Origin: Castor canadensis | Lineage: Eukaryota; Chordata; Mammalia; Rodentia; Castoridae | Length of the DNA stretch: 64,000 bases | Assembly (NCBI RefSeq): GCF_047511655.1 | Contig: NC_133389.1 | Location: 147,772,473 to 147,836,472, forward strand | Reading direction: 5' to 3' | Part shown: in pieces, positions 10,753 to 25,100 of the stretch | Numbering within the stretch: position 1 is the first letter of the stretch | Layout: the number at the start of each line of letters is the position of its first letter | Notes under the pieces: model-generated | What the model was told of the DNA's origin: nothing | The model's input: only the letters and a program-made list of their open reading frames with translations | The model's database searches: none | Translations under genes and position numbers: made by a program

Positions 10753-12604
10753 CATCTGCTGGTTCTTGATGCTCACAGGGCACCATACAACAAATTTAAA
10801 AAATACAATATGAAAAAACTCAAACAGCCAAAGAGATTAATTCCATCAGAGGGCAATGACCCACAGAAAAACCCACCCTCCATCCCATAAGAACAATCAT
10901 TTCTTCCTGAAGTTTGGCTTTAAGAAACATCAAAACAAAGTGCAAAAGAAAAGGTCTTCAGAAGATAATTAAAACTTCACATAGCATCTTTCACGTAAGT
11001 ATATCACAAAATGCTTTCCTTATTCAGTAAGAAGCATGGAATACAATCCAAACATCTGTGAGCCTTCATTTGGTCCCAATTTTTAAGTCATAACCTTCAA
11101 TGCTCTTCTCCCCTCTATCCTCAAATTATTTGCATCAGCAAATTCATACTTCCACTACAAAGCTTATTTTCCATAAAAATAAAGGGGACAAGCAAAAACT
11201 GACACTATATAAATACTTGAAAATGAAAATATAATTAAATTTTCCCAAGAATAGTTTAAAAATCAAATTTTGGCTTTGAGATCTAACTGTATTTAATTCT
11301 CATGATTAATAATCACTGAAGCTCATTTAAAATCAACTATACAAAACATCAAGATTTAAAAAATGCATGAGGGAGGGGTACTGATAGAAAATTTCTAAGA
11401 ACAGGAAGTTTTAGAATGTGTGCTTGATTTTTACTATGCAATGACATACATTGTCAGAAAGTTACGCCATACACAAGGAACAATACAGAGTTACAAATTC
11501 TGCTTGGGAACTGCTGATGTTCCACCAATCACAAGCTGTTTCTCATCTAAGCTTCCAAAGCAGTGAACCCTACATGTTAACTGTAGGCAGCACAAACCTC
11601 CTAGTCCCCATGTTTTACTTTGGTAGCAGAGTTGTCACATGCTATGTCACTGTTTATGAAATTTCTTTCTCCTTCAGAATTCACAAAAGTACTGACAGAG
11701 GGAGAAAAAACACCTGTGAGTAGTAAAGGTCTAAAAACCAAGAAATTTGGAGGCATAAAATTAGGAAAAGCTGAGAATATACTTAACATATTTGCCAAAA
11801 CAAGTACTGCCTTAACACTTAGCTCTGTAGAATTTAAATGGCACTTCAGTTTATGCTGCACACTTGGATCAATTTATCTCATTACTACACACAAAACTAA
11901 GCAAACTTAAGACATTTTAGCTGTTCCACTGTGCAATATCACAGCACACAGGTAATCTGTAGTAAGAAGTATCTCTCCCTTTTCACTACACTAGCTTTTA
12001 AAGGCAAAGGGCAGGTCATATGCACCTTCACACTCCCTGCATCTGTGTCTGGCATACATACAGTAGGCACTCAAACAGGTTATTTCCTTAATACATTGAG
12101 TAGTGGCTAAAGACACAGAGCCCAAAGATTGTCTCGTCCTATTAGCATTACTTAGGTATCCTCATTCATAAAAGGCAGAAAACAGTTTTGAAGTAAAGAC
12201 TGCTTTCTCACTTTCTAAACAGATCTGTCAAGAGTTGCATGGACATGACTTAAACCACCTCCTATACACATGTTCATAAAGCATTTTGAGAAATCAAGAG
12301 GTGAAAGGTGCTATGTAACTACAGATTAATATTATTCAAGACAGCTCAGCTAAGGTGCTATTTTTTTTATGGTGATGGAATGGTTGTGCTAAATTGAGGG
12401 GAACAGCCCCAAAGCTACTCTTCTCACTGTCATCATCAATAAAACAATGGAATTTTGACAAAGATGCCTTTACTTTATATAGTATGTATTCTGCTAACTA
12501 CTTTCTATAACAAACCAGGTAGACAGAAAGTGAAAGTAAGTCACTTATTCTACACAAACCAATACTTTATCAAAGTTCCGCACCTTACAAGTCATGTCCA
12601 AAAA

Positions 12605-12642
12605 ACACACACAAATTAGCATTTTGTACACAAATGTTTATT
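12605..12642 (-). promoter_or_regulatory. Proximal SF3B1 polyadenylation signal
   Basis: AATAAA on the minus strand at 12637-12642, 301 nt past the stop codon. A GT/T-rich downstream element (TTTGTGTGTGTTTTTTGG, complement of 12598-12615) follows at the usual spacing. This is a complete-looking cleavage and polyadenylation site. Confidence 0.75.
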
Positions 12643-12942
12643 TCTCAATTAAACATTCCCCTTTAAACATAAGGAATGAATTCTAAATCTTCATAAAGAT
12701 GAATTAAAAATGAAATCCCTCCAGTATAGTGTGTATAATCACTGTTCTTGGTCACTACTGGCATTTACTGTTTAACATCAAAAACAAAGACAAGTTATTT
12801 AAAAATCATGCTACTGGATTTCTAGTTCTTCCTCTATGACCAGCTCTATACTGATCTGCAGTATTTAAAAGTTTATATCACCAAATTGAAGCAAGTTTAA
12901 GGTGTGAAACAGCTGTGTATTAGACACAAAATAAACATAACG

Positions 12943-13101
12943 TTACAAGATATAGTCAAGTTCATAACGAATATAGGTGTTCTTATCATCATTGTAGATT
13001 CTTGGGTAATGTGCTATGAGAGCGTCCTGTGAACCAATGTAGATGGAGTTGTAAATTTTCCAATACACATCTCTGACTTTCCGTGCTGGGTGAAACAGAC
13101 C
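12943..13101 (-). CDS. SF3B1: SF3B1 exon 25, coding part (codons 1253-1304 and stop)
   Basis: 159 nt, [15 protein letters not shown] to YELDYIL followed by TAA at 12943-12945. Acceptor TTCTAG|GGTCTG. The exon continues into the 3'UTR. Confidence 0.97.
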   Translation of the reverse strand, partial: GLFHPARKVRDVYWKIYNSIYIGSQDALIAHYPRIYNDDKNTYIRYELDYIL

Positions 13102-16100
13102 CTAGAATAATTGAAAATTTAATTATTTCCATTTTTAAGAATATATATAACCTTAACGCAATTAAGGAAGCTATAAAGGTATCATTCAAAGTATTTCCCT
13201 TTAGAAGAGAAGGAAAAAAATCTGGGAACTCCACACAACTACAACTATAAAGAGCAGAGACAAAAATCTCATTTCCCCCACTCTTCAACATATAACCATT
13301 CTCCTATATGGCACAATGTACACTTTACTGATAATTAAGAACAGTGACTTTCTTCAACACATTAGTTTTCTGAATAATCTTTTAAAAGTATCTTTAACTT
13401 ACCTGTAAGCAATACTGCAACATTCTACATGGTCCAATAGCAACTCTTAGGCCCTCCAGGGCTCCCATAACTGCCTGGATTACATGGGGAGATGTCTCAA
13501 ACACATTGGGCCATACATAGTTCAACAAGTGATTCAGAGAATCTTCACAACCAAATCCGTAAACCCCAAGTGACATGTGCTGTACCACCGCACTAGCCGT
13601 CTGCCTGTGTACAAGGTCCCTGTAACAGAGGGAAACAGTTCTCTTTGTTTAATTACAGTCTTATGAACTGAATTACTACTTCAGTGCGCTGAACAGACAG
13701 GAAGTCATTCTGACACCTAATGCACCTGATATACCCGTTAGAATGACATATGATTCCACTTGGAAACTTCTGCTTTAATGACTCGAACTTCATTAATGCT
13801 CAAAAATAAGTCATAATTTCTAATTAACCTTTTAAAAGAGTATCAGCAAGAGAGCCCTGTGTTGTCTTACTTTTTGTATATAACTAAAGTAGACATGTTA
13901 CCCTTACAAATAAATGATTAAAAGTAGTATCTCACTATGTAAATACTGTCATTCAAAAACTTAATTTGGGAAGAGATCAGTAATTTTTTTTAAACCTACA
14001 AAAGAAAGAACTCTTTCAATTCCTATGTTATTTGAATCTAAGTTTATGACAAACCAATTCACTTCAGAATTATTCTGAGTGTGAACATGGGATAAAATAA
14101 ACTGGGATTTGTAATGGGTATAAAAGTAAGTTTATGGCCAGCAGAGGGGCTCAAACGGTACAGCACCTGCCTACTAAGTGTGAAGCCCTGAGTTCAAATC
14201 CCAGTACTGCCAAAAAAAAAAAAAACTTTTGCTCTAAGATAGTAAGACCATCTCAAAGGTCTAAGAAAAAAAAAAAAACAACAACAATTTTTTCAACTTA
14301 CGGATATTCTTTTACTCAATATCTAATTTATTCACCATATTGCTATGGGGAATAAATACAGTAGAAGAAACAGTATTCCTTATCAATGAACTTTCCAACT
14401 GAAGCATTACTTCCTTTCACTTAGTCATTTTTTTGGGAGGGTGGCAGCACTGGAGTTTTTGATCTTGGGGCTTCATGCTTGCTAGGCAGGTGCTCTACTG
14501 CTTGAGCCATGCCTCCAGCCTCATTTAGTAATTTCGAGTGGAGCTGTACCTCAACTGACTAGTTCTCAGAATATAATTTTTAACTTCAGGTCCCATGTAT
14601 CAGTGGCTGTGCATGATCCTCAAGCACTCCTCACCAAGAACATGAAGCAAAGGTGATTCACTCCCACTGTCTTTGATCCCAGGAGACCAGGCTTTTTATA
14701 AAACACAATTCTTACTTTGCCTCCATGTCGGACCCTTCTAGTAACTTGTTGAGTCCAGTAAAGTTGCCCTTTATGAAGGGCATTAAAAAGTAATTTTTTT
14801 TTTTGCTGTAACAGAGATTGAACCCAGGGCCTTGAGCATGGCTATCACTGAAATAGATCCACAACCTTTTTTTTAAAATTATTTTCGTAAGAGTCTCATT
14901 AAATTGCCCAGACTAACCTCAAATTTTCAATCTACCTACTTCATACTCCAGAGTACATTTAATCTGTACACAAAAATAACTGAACTGAGAGTAGTTATTT
15001 CTCCTGCAAATATAGTCAGCAAACTAACTAAACCTTACATATTCCTTTACAACCTTCTTCATGTACACTTATGTCTAAGCCTGTATGTCAATCTAGATGG
15101 TGAAAGGTGGAAGGAATTTATCAAGTAAGTTAAGCAGTACTATATTAGTGGTCACTATCTGAACCACTTGGGGGCCTGAAAGAGAATAGTGTAGCTCTAG
15201 TAAGTATGTTCAGTAAGTTTTAAACCTTAAACTTTTGTTTTGTCCAGAACAAAAACCTAAAGAAAAAAGTCTCTGCCACACTGATTAACTCATGATCATT
15301 ATTTCCTCTGATTACATTTGACTAATTTTTTTAAACAAAAGTCGATTACTTCTTTTCAAAATGTATTTAGTTTAACAGATATTAAAGGGAATTAAAGATG
15401 AGTGAGAGGAGGGCTGGTGGAGTGACTCAAGTGGCAGAGCGCCTACTTAGCAAGCATGAGGCCCTGAGTTCAAACCCCATTTACACACACACACACACAC
15501 ACACGCATGCACACAGATAGGTGAGGAGGGCTGAAGAGAAAATTTACATATATTAACATGGGGCCATGGCTCAAGTGGCAGAATATCTACCTGGCAAAGA
15601 CAAAACCCTGAGTTCAAATCCCAGTACATCCACAAAAAAAAAAAAAAAAAAAAAGTCATCTAGTTTCATCAAAATTTATTTTTAACACCACCACAACAAA
15701 TAGGTCATCTAATAACTACTCTAATAAATTATAAAATGAAAGAAGGGTTGCAATTAGTTTCCTGCATTTAATTCAAGTCACTTACCTATCCATTAAAGCA
15801 TCTTCAAGTAATGGTGTTACAGCATAAATGTAGTCTTTTCCCATTTCACCAATATATTCAAACAAGAAGGAAAGTGATTTCAACACTCCATTTTGAACAT
15901 TCAGCTCAGGAACTCTGTATTCATTCATTAAGGCAGGGAGTACTGTAAAGGGTGAACACGTTTCAGCAACAATAGCTATTGCTACAGTGGTACAAACTCT
16001 GTTCTGCCTTTCTTGAACTTTGAGGTTGTTTAAAAGCGTAGCCAATACATCGTGAGGGCTGGGGGAAAAAAACAAACACATCAGCAAACTTTTATATTAC

Positions 16101-19100
16101 AAAAAGTCAAAATTTTCAGAGGAAAAAGAAAAAATGCAAAGGAATAGAATAAGTAGTCACTGGGAACTCAGCAATTGTATGGTAAAACACAGTATTTCAA
16201 ATCATTAGCACTGTTCCTACTTAACAGCTTCATATAAACTGTCAGTTTTAAAGAAAAAGTTAACACAGATGGATTCATTTTCAAATGCAATTTTCACTCT
16301 TTAAATTTTTTGACATATAAAAACAAAAAAAAAATAAGTAAATGCTTAAAGTAATTCTGTGAGTGGTCAAAATGGACACCAGAACTAGGCAGGCTTATGG
16401 GGGCAGGAACATTTAAAACTCTGGTCTTCTGTGCTCAAACACACAAAACCTATTTTCCTTTTCTTCTCTTCCCTCCACACATGCTTTTCACTACATCTAT
16501 TCTCAACTTCTTGAAGCACTTCTTTGCCACAGCTTGCAGGAAGACTGGGCTAAAGAGTTTTTTACAACAGCTATTCATTAGACTTGATTACAACACAACC
16601 TGAAATAAGTAAAATATTATGGTTACCAAAAAATGGGAGGGAAGAGGAAGGAGAAAGGAAAAAGAGGGGACGGGGAAAGAGAGGGAGAGAAAAAGGAAAG
16701 GAGAGAGAGAGGGAAAGGGAGAGGGAGAGGGAGAGGGATAGAGGGAGAGAGGGGGGGGAGAGAGGGAGACAGAGAGGAGAGAGGGAGAGAGAGAAAAAGA
16801 GTGTGTGTGTGTGTTGGGGGCAGTTCTAGCTAATCTGATTTTTGAGTATTTCTCTTAGATATTGTCTTAGTTCCTTTCTTTAGTCACCAAACTGCATGTT
16901 CCTATACTGTTTCATTTTCTACAATTACTATCTTCTCCTAGTTTGGTTCTGATGGAGAAGCAAATAACACAAAGCAATGGTGAGTCAGTTAAATCTGTGG
17001 ATTAGTATTAGAGTTATATGTTTTTATAAAAACACATAAAGCACTGAGACATGATTTATGTTGCCATGGTATTAACGTTTCCTTGATATTTTAAGTCATA
17101 TCCTAAAAGGAGCCAATAAAAATTTAAATTATTCTAAAAATGAGACTTTCCCTTCCTAAAAAGATCTGAAGCTGATTAAAGGGAATTTTAAGTCTCCCAT
17201 CTGTTTTAATTAAAAAATGGAAAAAAATGTTTTTAAAATTTGGAAGAGCAGTGGTTAGATAAAGTGGCTTCTAAACTGCACTGATTATACTATGGCTCAA
17301 AAGAGATTTCTACATAGAAGTATTTACCAACACCATAATGGGTTTATTATAACAGCCTAAAAATGGAAATAAAACTCACCCAATGGCCTTTGCAATATAA
17401 CCAAATGTGTTGACTGTAGCTCTACGGATAGCTTTTTTGTGAGCTTTTAAGAGCTCTAAAAGTTCAAAGCAAATCCTCATCCACTCACGTGCAGACACAT
17501 ATTCAGCTCCCCTAATAAAAAAAAAAAATTAAACATTTTTGAATTTTTTTTGTTTTTGGTGGTACTGTGGCTTGAACTAGGCCTCATGTGTTCTACTGCT
17601 TGAGCCGCTCCACCAGCCCCTTTGTTTTTGTGGTTCTGGAGATTCAAACCCAGAGCCTTATATATGCCAAGCAAGTGCTCTACCAAGAATCTGTACCCCA
17701 CTCCCAAGAAACATTTTAAGAAGAAATTTGCAAATTCAGTTCTGAAACCATGATAATTAGCTCATTTTAAGTATTAAAGAAAGGTTATTATTGCTTTAAG
17801 AAAGGCTTGTTTAATCTGAATGTATACTGCCACTCCCTATTACCAGCCAAACTGAAATGTGTGGAGGGCTGGTGGAGTGGCTCAAGTGGTAGAGTGCGTG
17901 TCTAGCAAGCATGAGGCCCTGAGTTCAAAGCTCAGTACCACCAAAAAAATAAAGCTGAAATATGACTGGAAATATTAATATTGGACAGTCAATATACATT
18001 ATAAACATTAGGCAAATTCTGTTAAGTGAATACAAATCTAAGAACCAATGCTACTTATAAAAATGTCTAGGTAATCAGCTTACCTGTCAGCAATACGTCC
18101 AACAAGATCAATACAATTCTCTTGTACTTTTTCATGCCTGTTCTTTAAGATGGGGGTAAGTCTAGGCAGCAGATCTTTAATTGGTGGGGTCATCTTATGC
18201 ATACCTATTTAATAGAAGTCAACAAACTACCAATTACCAATTAATATTTGAACTGTAACCTTTGTTCATTTTTCTTTTTACTTTGCAATGTAATACACAT
18301 GACTAGGCATAAATATAAACTTATAGCTGCCTATGGAAGAGAAAGCCCCAGATTCTGACCAGACTCAGAATTGCTTTAACTTTTTATTAACGACTTCTGA
18401 TTATGTGTAGAAATGAAAGAAATCAGTGAAGTGATTTAAAGAATGATGGATACTCAATAACAAAAAAAGTTTTATTTGGTTCTGAAATGTATTTGTACAC
18501 TGACATTTAAATATGGGGACAGCTTATGTTCCGGCCATACACAACAATTATAAGCCAGAGGTAACATGTAAATTAAAGCAAAATTTTCCAGAAAGGGCCC
18601 CCTTACCCTTTAACTGCAAAACAAACAGATCTCCAGTCTCCCTGCAATGCAGGGCATACTTGGATGGTATTTACACCTATGAAGAGAGAAAAAAGGAGGA
18701 AGCTGGCAGGGGCTTCTTGTTCTAACTAAAACTGCTTGCTCTGATTCTCTCTCCATTACTTTTCCCACGTTTCCCTGACAAACAGTATGGTTTACAACTC
18801 CCTGCAAACCAGAGCCCCACAAGGGGCCAAGTAATTGATTACTGGCAAGTCACTATCCTCCAGCATAGAGAAGACTGGACTCAGTTGGGAATTATATGTA
18901 ACAGTTCAAAAATCTACACTGCATAAATATTCTTTGCTAAAACGAGAAAAACAGTGGCTATCAAAGCCAGCAATTTTTTGACCTCTTGCTAGGTTATTTC
19001 TAATCCTCCAAGCCCTAAAGAAGTTACTTTTGGCAGTAAGTTATGTTCAATTACAATGAGAAGTCAAACACAAGAAACGATTTGCTTGCTTTATCATACT

Positions 19101-22100
19101 TTCCTAAAAGAGTAAGAGCTTCAATTATTATACACTAATAATTTTTAAAAAAGGAAGAAAGAATAAAAGCTTTGCTCTCCTACCCAAGGTTATTTGTCAT
19201 TTGCTTCTTCTGACTTTGGGTTAAAACTGAATGGATAACTTTAAAAGACTTGGGCATGAAAAAAAAAATCAAGATAATAACATGATCAAGTTGCTTTCTT
19301 TATAATTAATTTCGTTTAACTGATAGCAAGCAAAAACCAAACAAAAACAAAAAACATCCTCACAGAAAACTTACTAATTCAAGGTTGAATAAATACAGAA
19401 GATTTCATTCTAAAACTTCGAAAATGTCCCTCCCTCTTGCATAACATAAATATTTTGCAGCTAACACACTAGTCCTACTAAGGTCATCTATACCATGACT
19501 TCAGAAATTTGTGAGTTGCAACTACTTCCACATCTCTCTCACAGCTTCTGAATTTACCCCTTTTACCACTTTAAAGTAAAATATAAATGGACTTAAGGAA
19601 CTAAAACGTTTATGACATTTTCTGATTTACCCACAATTCTGAAGTGCTTAAAAAAATGTTTTTTTACCCAAGCCCTAAATATGAGTCTACAAAGGTATAA
19701 ACAAAAAACATAAAAAAAATTCTCACATGACGAGCAAACTGCATACCTATTACATTTACAATAGCCTTCAGTGCTCCAAGAATGCTTCCCAACACTTCAG
19801 GATACTCTTCACCCAAATATTCATACAACACCACACCCAAGTGCCCCATCAGTTTTTCCTATAATAAAAGAAAGAGTGTAAAATGTCACTATTTGCGTTA
19901 ATCTGCTTGTTGAAGAAGTAAGAATCTGGTACAAAAGATTACCTCTTGACAAGTTTTCATGACGACAGCAGTTCGAGAAATCAAGTCAGCTGCCTGTTGT
20001 CTAACTTTTGCTGATTTGTTATTTAAGCGCCACAAAACTGTACCACAAATCTGAGGCAAGTATGGTTTGACTCGTTTGCCAAGAGCATTGACCACTGTGC
20101 CAAAGCCATTCAACATTACTGAGTCCTAAAAGAGAAGTTATATTTAAAAAAACAAAAAAACAAAACTACTGAGAACCAGAATTTAGCTTCCTTGTGATTG
20201 AAAGTTGATATTTAGTGATGAATTAAACTTTTCCTAACCACCTGAACACTTTTTTTTTTTTTTAAATCCAAAAAGTTGAGGTAAAAGAATATCTGGTAAG
20301 CAACTGAGTAAACAAATGTTTTAAGAATTACTTCAATCTTAAATTGCTCTAAAACATGCTTGTCTACAGATATGAAAGTACTGGTAACTTGCCATAATAA
20401 TGAGTGGCAATTACCTCTGTAGTCTGTTCTTGGAAAGCGTAAAGAATGCCATCAATCAGTTGTTCTTCAAGTTTATGATCAATGTCTGCTGCTCCCAGGT
20501 TGCCCATGATTTTCTCAATTGTTTCCATCACCATTTTTCGGTACTGTTCGGCTTCATCTTTCAGGTCATCCACAATCCTGGATATAATTTCTGCTGCACC
20601 TACTTTGTTTGCCAACTCCACAGTAGTATCGACTAACTAAAATGACAACAAAAAAATCCTTTAAATCTATTCCTCTTCCAAGGAAATAAAGCAACATGAA
20701 AACAAACTATTTTAAGTATAATACTTAGCTAATAAACACATGCTGAGAATAAGTAACTCCCTAATAAGCTTTCAAAGTGACTAGAAAATTCAGTGAGTCT
20801 AAGTCATTGTGATTCAAAGTAAAAAATCTGCTTTCCATGTAGCCAGAGAAAGCATTGAATTTACTAGATAATGACATCAATTCAGGTTGGAGGTGTGGCT
20901 CAAGTGATAGAGCACCTGGTTTGCAAGCATGAAGCCTTGAGTTCAAACCCCAGGCCCACCAAAAAAAGAAAAAAAAAGACATCAATTCAGAGTTTTGTAT
21001 TTGCCCTAGAAGACCAATCAAATAGAGTGGGCTAAAAAAGACCACCTCTTTCTCAATCAAGCACACATGAACTGTGAGATAATCAATGTAAAACATACCA
21101 TGTAATATGCATTTGAGCAAGTAAAGAATCTTTTGAATTTTTTTTTAATAATAAAAGTTTACCTGTCGGTAATTTCTTCTATCCAAAGCCATTCTGTGCT
21201 GCCAGAAATGTTTAAAGAAAGGAGGAAGAATCTCTGTTTTAATGTAGTTGGCTTCTACACCATCTGTCCCACAGCACTGTTTTACCACCTGAAAGAAATA
21301 GTACGAAATCAAACACAGCACTTATGCAACAAAAGGAAGGTTTTAAAAATGCTGTAAAATTCTTTTTGAACTATAAAACAATCCCAGTAAATTAACAAAA
21401 TCTCTAACAGTCTGGAACAATTACCTTCAGTACAATTTTCTTCATTTCTTCATCAGGAGATTGGAATTCTCGAATAAGGATTAACATCACTTCTCTAGTA
21501 TAGTAGTTGGCATATTCTGCATCCATGAGAGGAATAAGGTACCCAATAGCCTTTAAGAAAGCAGCCAAACCCTATTTTAAAATAAAAAATACATACATGC
21601 TTTAGTTAGATTTAAGTTGCCTTAACTTTACTGAGTAGAAATCAAAAACAGAAGCTAATGAATAGATTTACCTTTCCTCTGTGTTGGCGGATACCCTTCC
21701 AAAGAGGTTTTAGCACAGAGTCAAAAGATTCAATACCATAAGGAGTTGCTGCTTCAGCCAAGGCAGCAATGGCCAAAGCACTGATCGTCCGAACTTTCTG
21801 CTGTTCATCCACAAGACCTATAAAACCAAACACTGGTTTGAACTACACACCAACACTACTCACTTTCCACAATATGATCCAGATACTAGAGATGTACCTA
21901 ACTATTTAGCCAAACTGCAGATCTGTTCACATTAGATAAAATTTGGCAAAAGTATCTTCCCAAAGCATTATCCCAAATTTCAGGACAATTGCCCTATAAA
22001 AGACAAAGTTATATTACAACTTACCATGTTCAATGATTTCAACTAAACTTCTGAGATGTGGCAAAATGGCACAGCCCATAAGAATAGCAATCTGCTGTAC

Positions 22101-25100
22101 TATCTTAATACCAGTGTGTCTTGCTTGCCAAGACTTCTTGCTTTTGCACACAGCTTTTAAGAAGGGCAATAAAGAAGGAATGCCCAGGGCAGAGGCTACA
22201 ACAGCAAAAGCTCTAGCTGTTGTGTTACGAACATATTCATCCATGTTATCTATATCAGGTCTCATGGTAGAGATCATAGTAGCCAAACCAGCAGCCTAAA
22301 AGGAAAAGTCACAAGGACAGTCTAAGTTATTAACATTAATCCTTAACCATTTCCTTCCTATAATCAAATAATTCCATCGACAGATTCAAATTTTCTTCTC
22401 TAAAAATACCTACCTTTGCCAAATTAGAAATAATCTCTCGGCCTTCCACTCTAGCATAGTAATCCTCATCAATCAACAGTGGTTCAATGACCACAAGAAT
22501 CTGAAAAAGAAAATTAGAGGAGCTACACTTTTGTATCAATTACTGACATCATATTCATGTAAAACACAGGATATTTATAATTATCAGGACTATGTTAATC
22601 AAGGAACAAGTTCTTTAAGACTTTTGCTTACATAATTTCAAACTCCATATACAAATGGAAATTGGAGAACCATTAACAAATATTTAATATTTAGAAAAAT
22701 GAATTGGGGAACTATTTGGGAAGAGGAAGGGGCCAGTGGAGGAAAAGGAGAACAAAGTAATCAGAGATAAGTATGATCAAACTACTATACATACATACAT
22801 ACATTTAAAATGTACAAAAAACCTTATGCTCTTTTAAGTATTTAATACCATAATAACTATCATCAAAAAAGATGGCTCTTTTTATTTTCTTTTTTAGGTG
22901 GAACTGGGGTTTGAACTCAGCACTTCATGCTCGCAAAACAGACAGATTCTCTACCACTTGAGCCACACTTCCAGTCCATTTTGCTCTGGTTATTTTGAAG
23001 ATGGGAGTCTTTCGAACTATTTGCTTAGGCTGGCCTCGAACTATGATCCTTCCAATCTCAGCCTCCCAAGTAACTAAGATTACAGATATGAACCACTGGT
23101 GCCTGGCAAAAGATGGTTCTTTATACTAATTAGCATGTATAGAAGCATACCTATTCTCACAGTAATCTAATGTCAACAAAAGCAAATGAAAAATGACTAA
23201 TAGGAACCCATTATAGTAAAGATGGCAAAAAAATTCTATCCACATATCATATCTGTATTTGCATATGTGATGTATGCTTCTGCAAAAAAAAAGATCTGGG
23301 AGGATACGCAAATTTTACACCGTTTAAGCATTGTAAAAGGGGGCTAAACTTTCCTTTTCTACTGTGAATGTATAGAAATCAGCTGAATTTTTAAATTTCA
23401 AGAATACAAGGACAAGATGGTTAAAAAACAAAACAAAACAAAACAAAAAAAAACAATGAATTCCTCTTATGTTAAAAATATAAAAATTAAGCCACCGAAA
23501 ACACAGTCACGAGGAGAGAATAACAAACCTTGTGTACATATGGCCGTACTAAGTCATCAAGTTTGTATAATATTCTATCAATAACTTTTACAAGTAAATG
23601 ACGCTCTTGATCCTCAAGTGTAGGAGACATCAGTAGAGGAAGAATCTGATTAAACAAAGGTCCAGCTCCAAATTCACGAGCTTTATCAGTAATCTGACGC
23701 AATGCAGCCTGGGAGAAAAAGTAGAGTAAAAGGGATGTGTTCTTCATTAGCAAACATTTTGCTAGCCTTTCTTTTTGGTGGGATAGTACTCAGGGCATCA
23801 CATTTGCTAGGCATGCTCTACCACTTGAACCGTGCCCCCAGTCCAAAAATTTTCATCAGTGATGTTTTTTTTTTGGTGGTATTGAGTTTTGAACTCAGTA
23901 CCTCAGGCTTGCATAGGAGGCAGTCTACCACTTGAACCATGCCTCCAGTATAATCAAGCATTTTGAAATAGCGAATTACTCAAGGATGATTTTCTATAAC
24001 TTTGTACATTAATGTACACTTTTGCAAACATTTTATGCAGAGTAATGAGTTCATTTCTCTCAAAATTACTGTTAAATTTGAACACATGTAACAGAAAGTT
24101 AATGTTTTCAGTTAATTTCAGGTTAATTTACTAGAGTTATAGAACCACAGATGTATATATTAACATGCCTTAGTCTCCCTGAAGAACCTTCCATCTTCAA
24201 GCCACATATTGTGTCAATGCAATTCCTCACATAATCCCACTGATCACCTTAAAGCCTTAAGGGTATTTTAAAGGCCTCAAGAACAAAAGGGGAAATTTTT
24301 TTCTATACCCTATAAAATTCTTTAATTAAAAGAATTCAATCCTTCATATTCCTTTCTTTCCCTCATGCTAATACCTTTGATAGATGAAGAGGATAATTAA
24401 AATTTTCTGAACATGATTTAACAAACTGGTACTTACCTTTCTCATTGGAGGTGTTCCATTCTTAATTTTTAAAAGCAACTTCATTATTTTTCTCTCTTTT
24501 TGCTCTTCTGGACTAAGTGTTGATTCATCAACATCAACCTACAATAGAAATTTTATGTAGGTCAAGATATTATGATTTATAACTCCCAAACAAAAAGTAG
24601 AAATCCACTTCTGCTATTTATCACTTACCAATAGTTTATCAAAGTACTGAATGTCGTCAGGTTTTAAAAATGGAAGATTTCCAGATGGCTGGTCATTAAC
24701 ACTTTTCATAGTTCTATCTTCAGTTTGCATATGGAAACCAGTCATACCACCCAAAGGTGTTGGAGTCGCTGTCAGCTTTCGAGCTGGAGTCCGAATAGGA
24801 ACATAGCCAGCAGGTGGCGGAAGTACCTAACAGAGTTATGAGATAGTTTAACATTTTCTTGACATTATACGTTGAAAAACAACACAACAGGAAACATTTG
24901 CACTTAAAATATTCTACCATTTATTAGCTAGGAATAATCTCACTGCTCTATCTTGATCAAAAGTTTAAAATATTTATGACGAATATTCGTATCTCTCATT
25001 TGGTACCTAAAACTTAAGTACAACTATCAAGTTTGGGGAAATGAGGAAATACATAAGGCAGGCTTATAAAAATTCATAAATGTATTAGTAAGCCAGTATG

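Larger units (their letters stand above)
10735..12942 (-). other. SF3B1: SF3B1 3' untranslated region (extent inferred)
   Basis: AT-rich, unique sequence directly downstream of the stop codon. No SINE, L1 or other recognisable repeat was seen over about 2.2 kb, unlike the DNA on either side. Two AATAAA signals on the minus strand, at 12637-12642 and 10747-10752, would give a short and a long 3'UTR. That this whole interval is transcribed is inferred from its repeat-free character and the known long 3'UTR of SF3B1. It is not directly shown. Confidence 0.6.

Noticed and set aside
16584..16833. Arg/Glu-rich open frames over the GA tract
   Set aside because: They are translations of a simple purine repeat, not genes.
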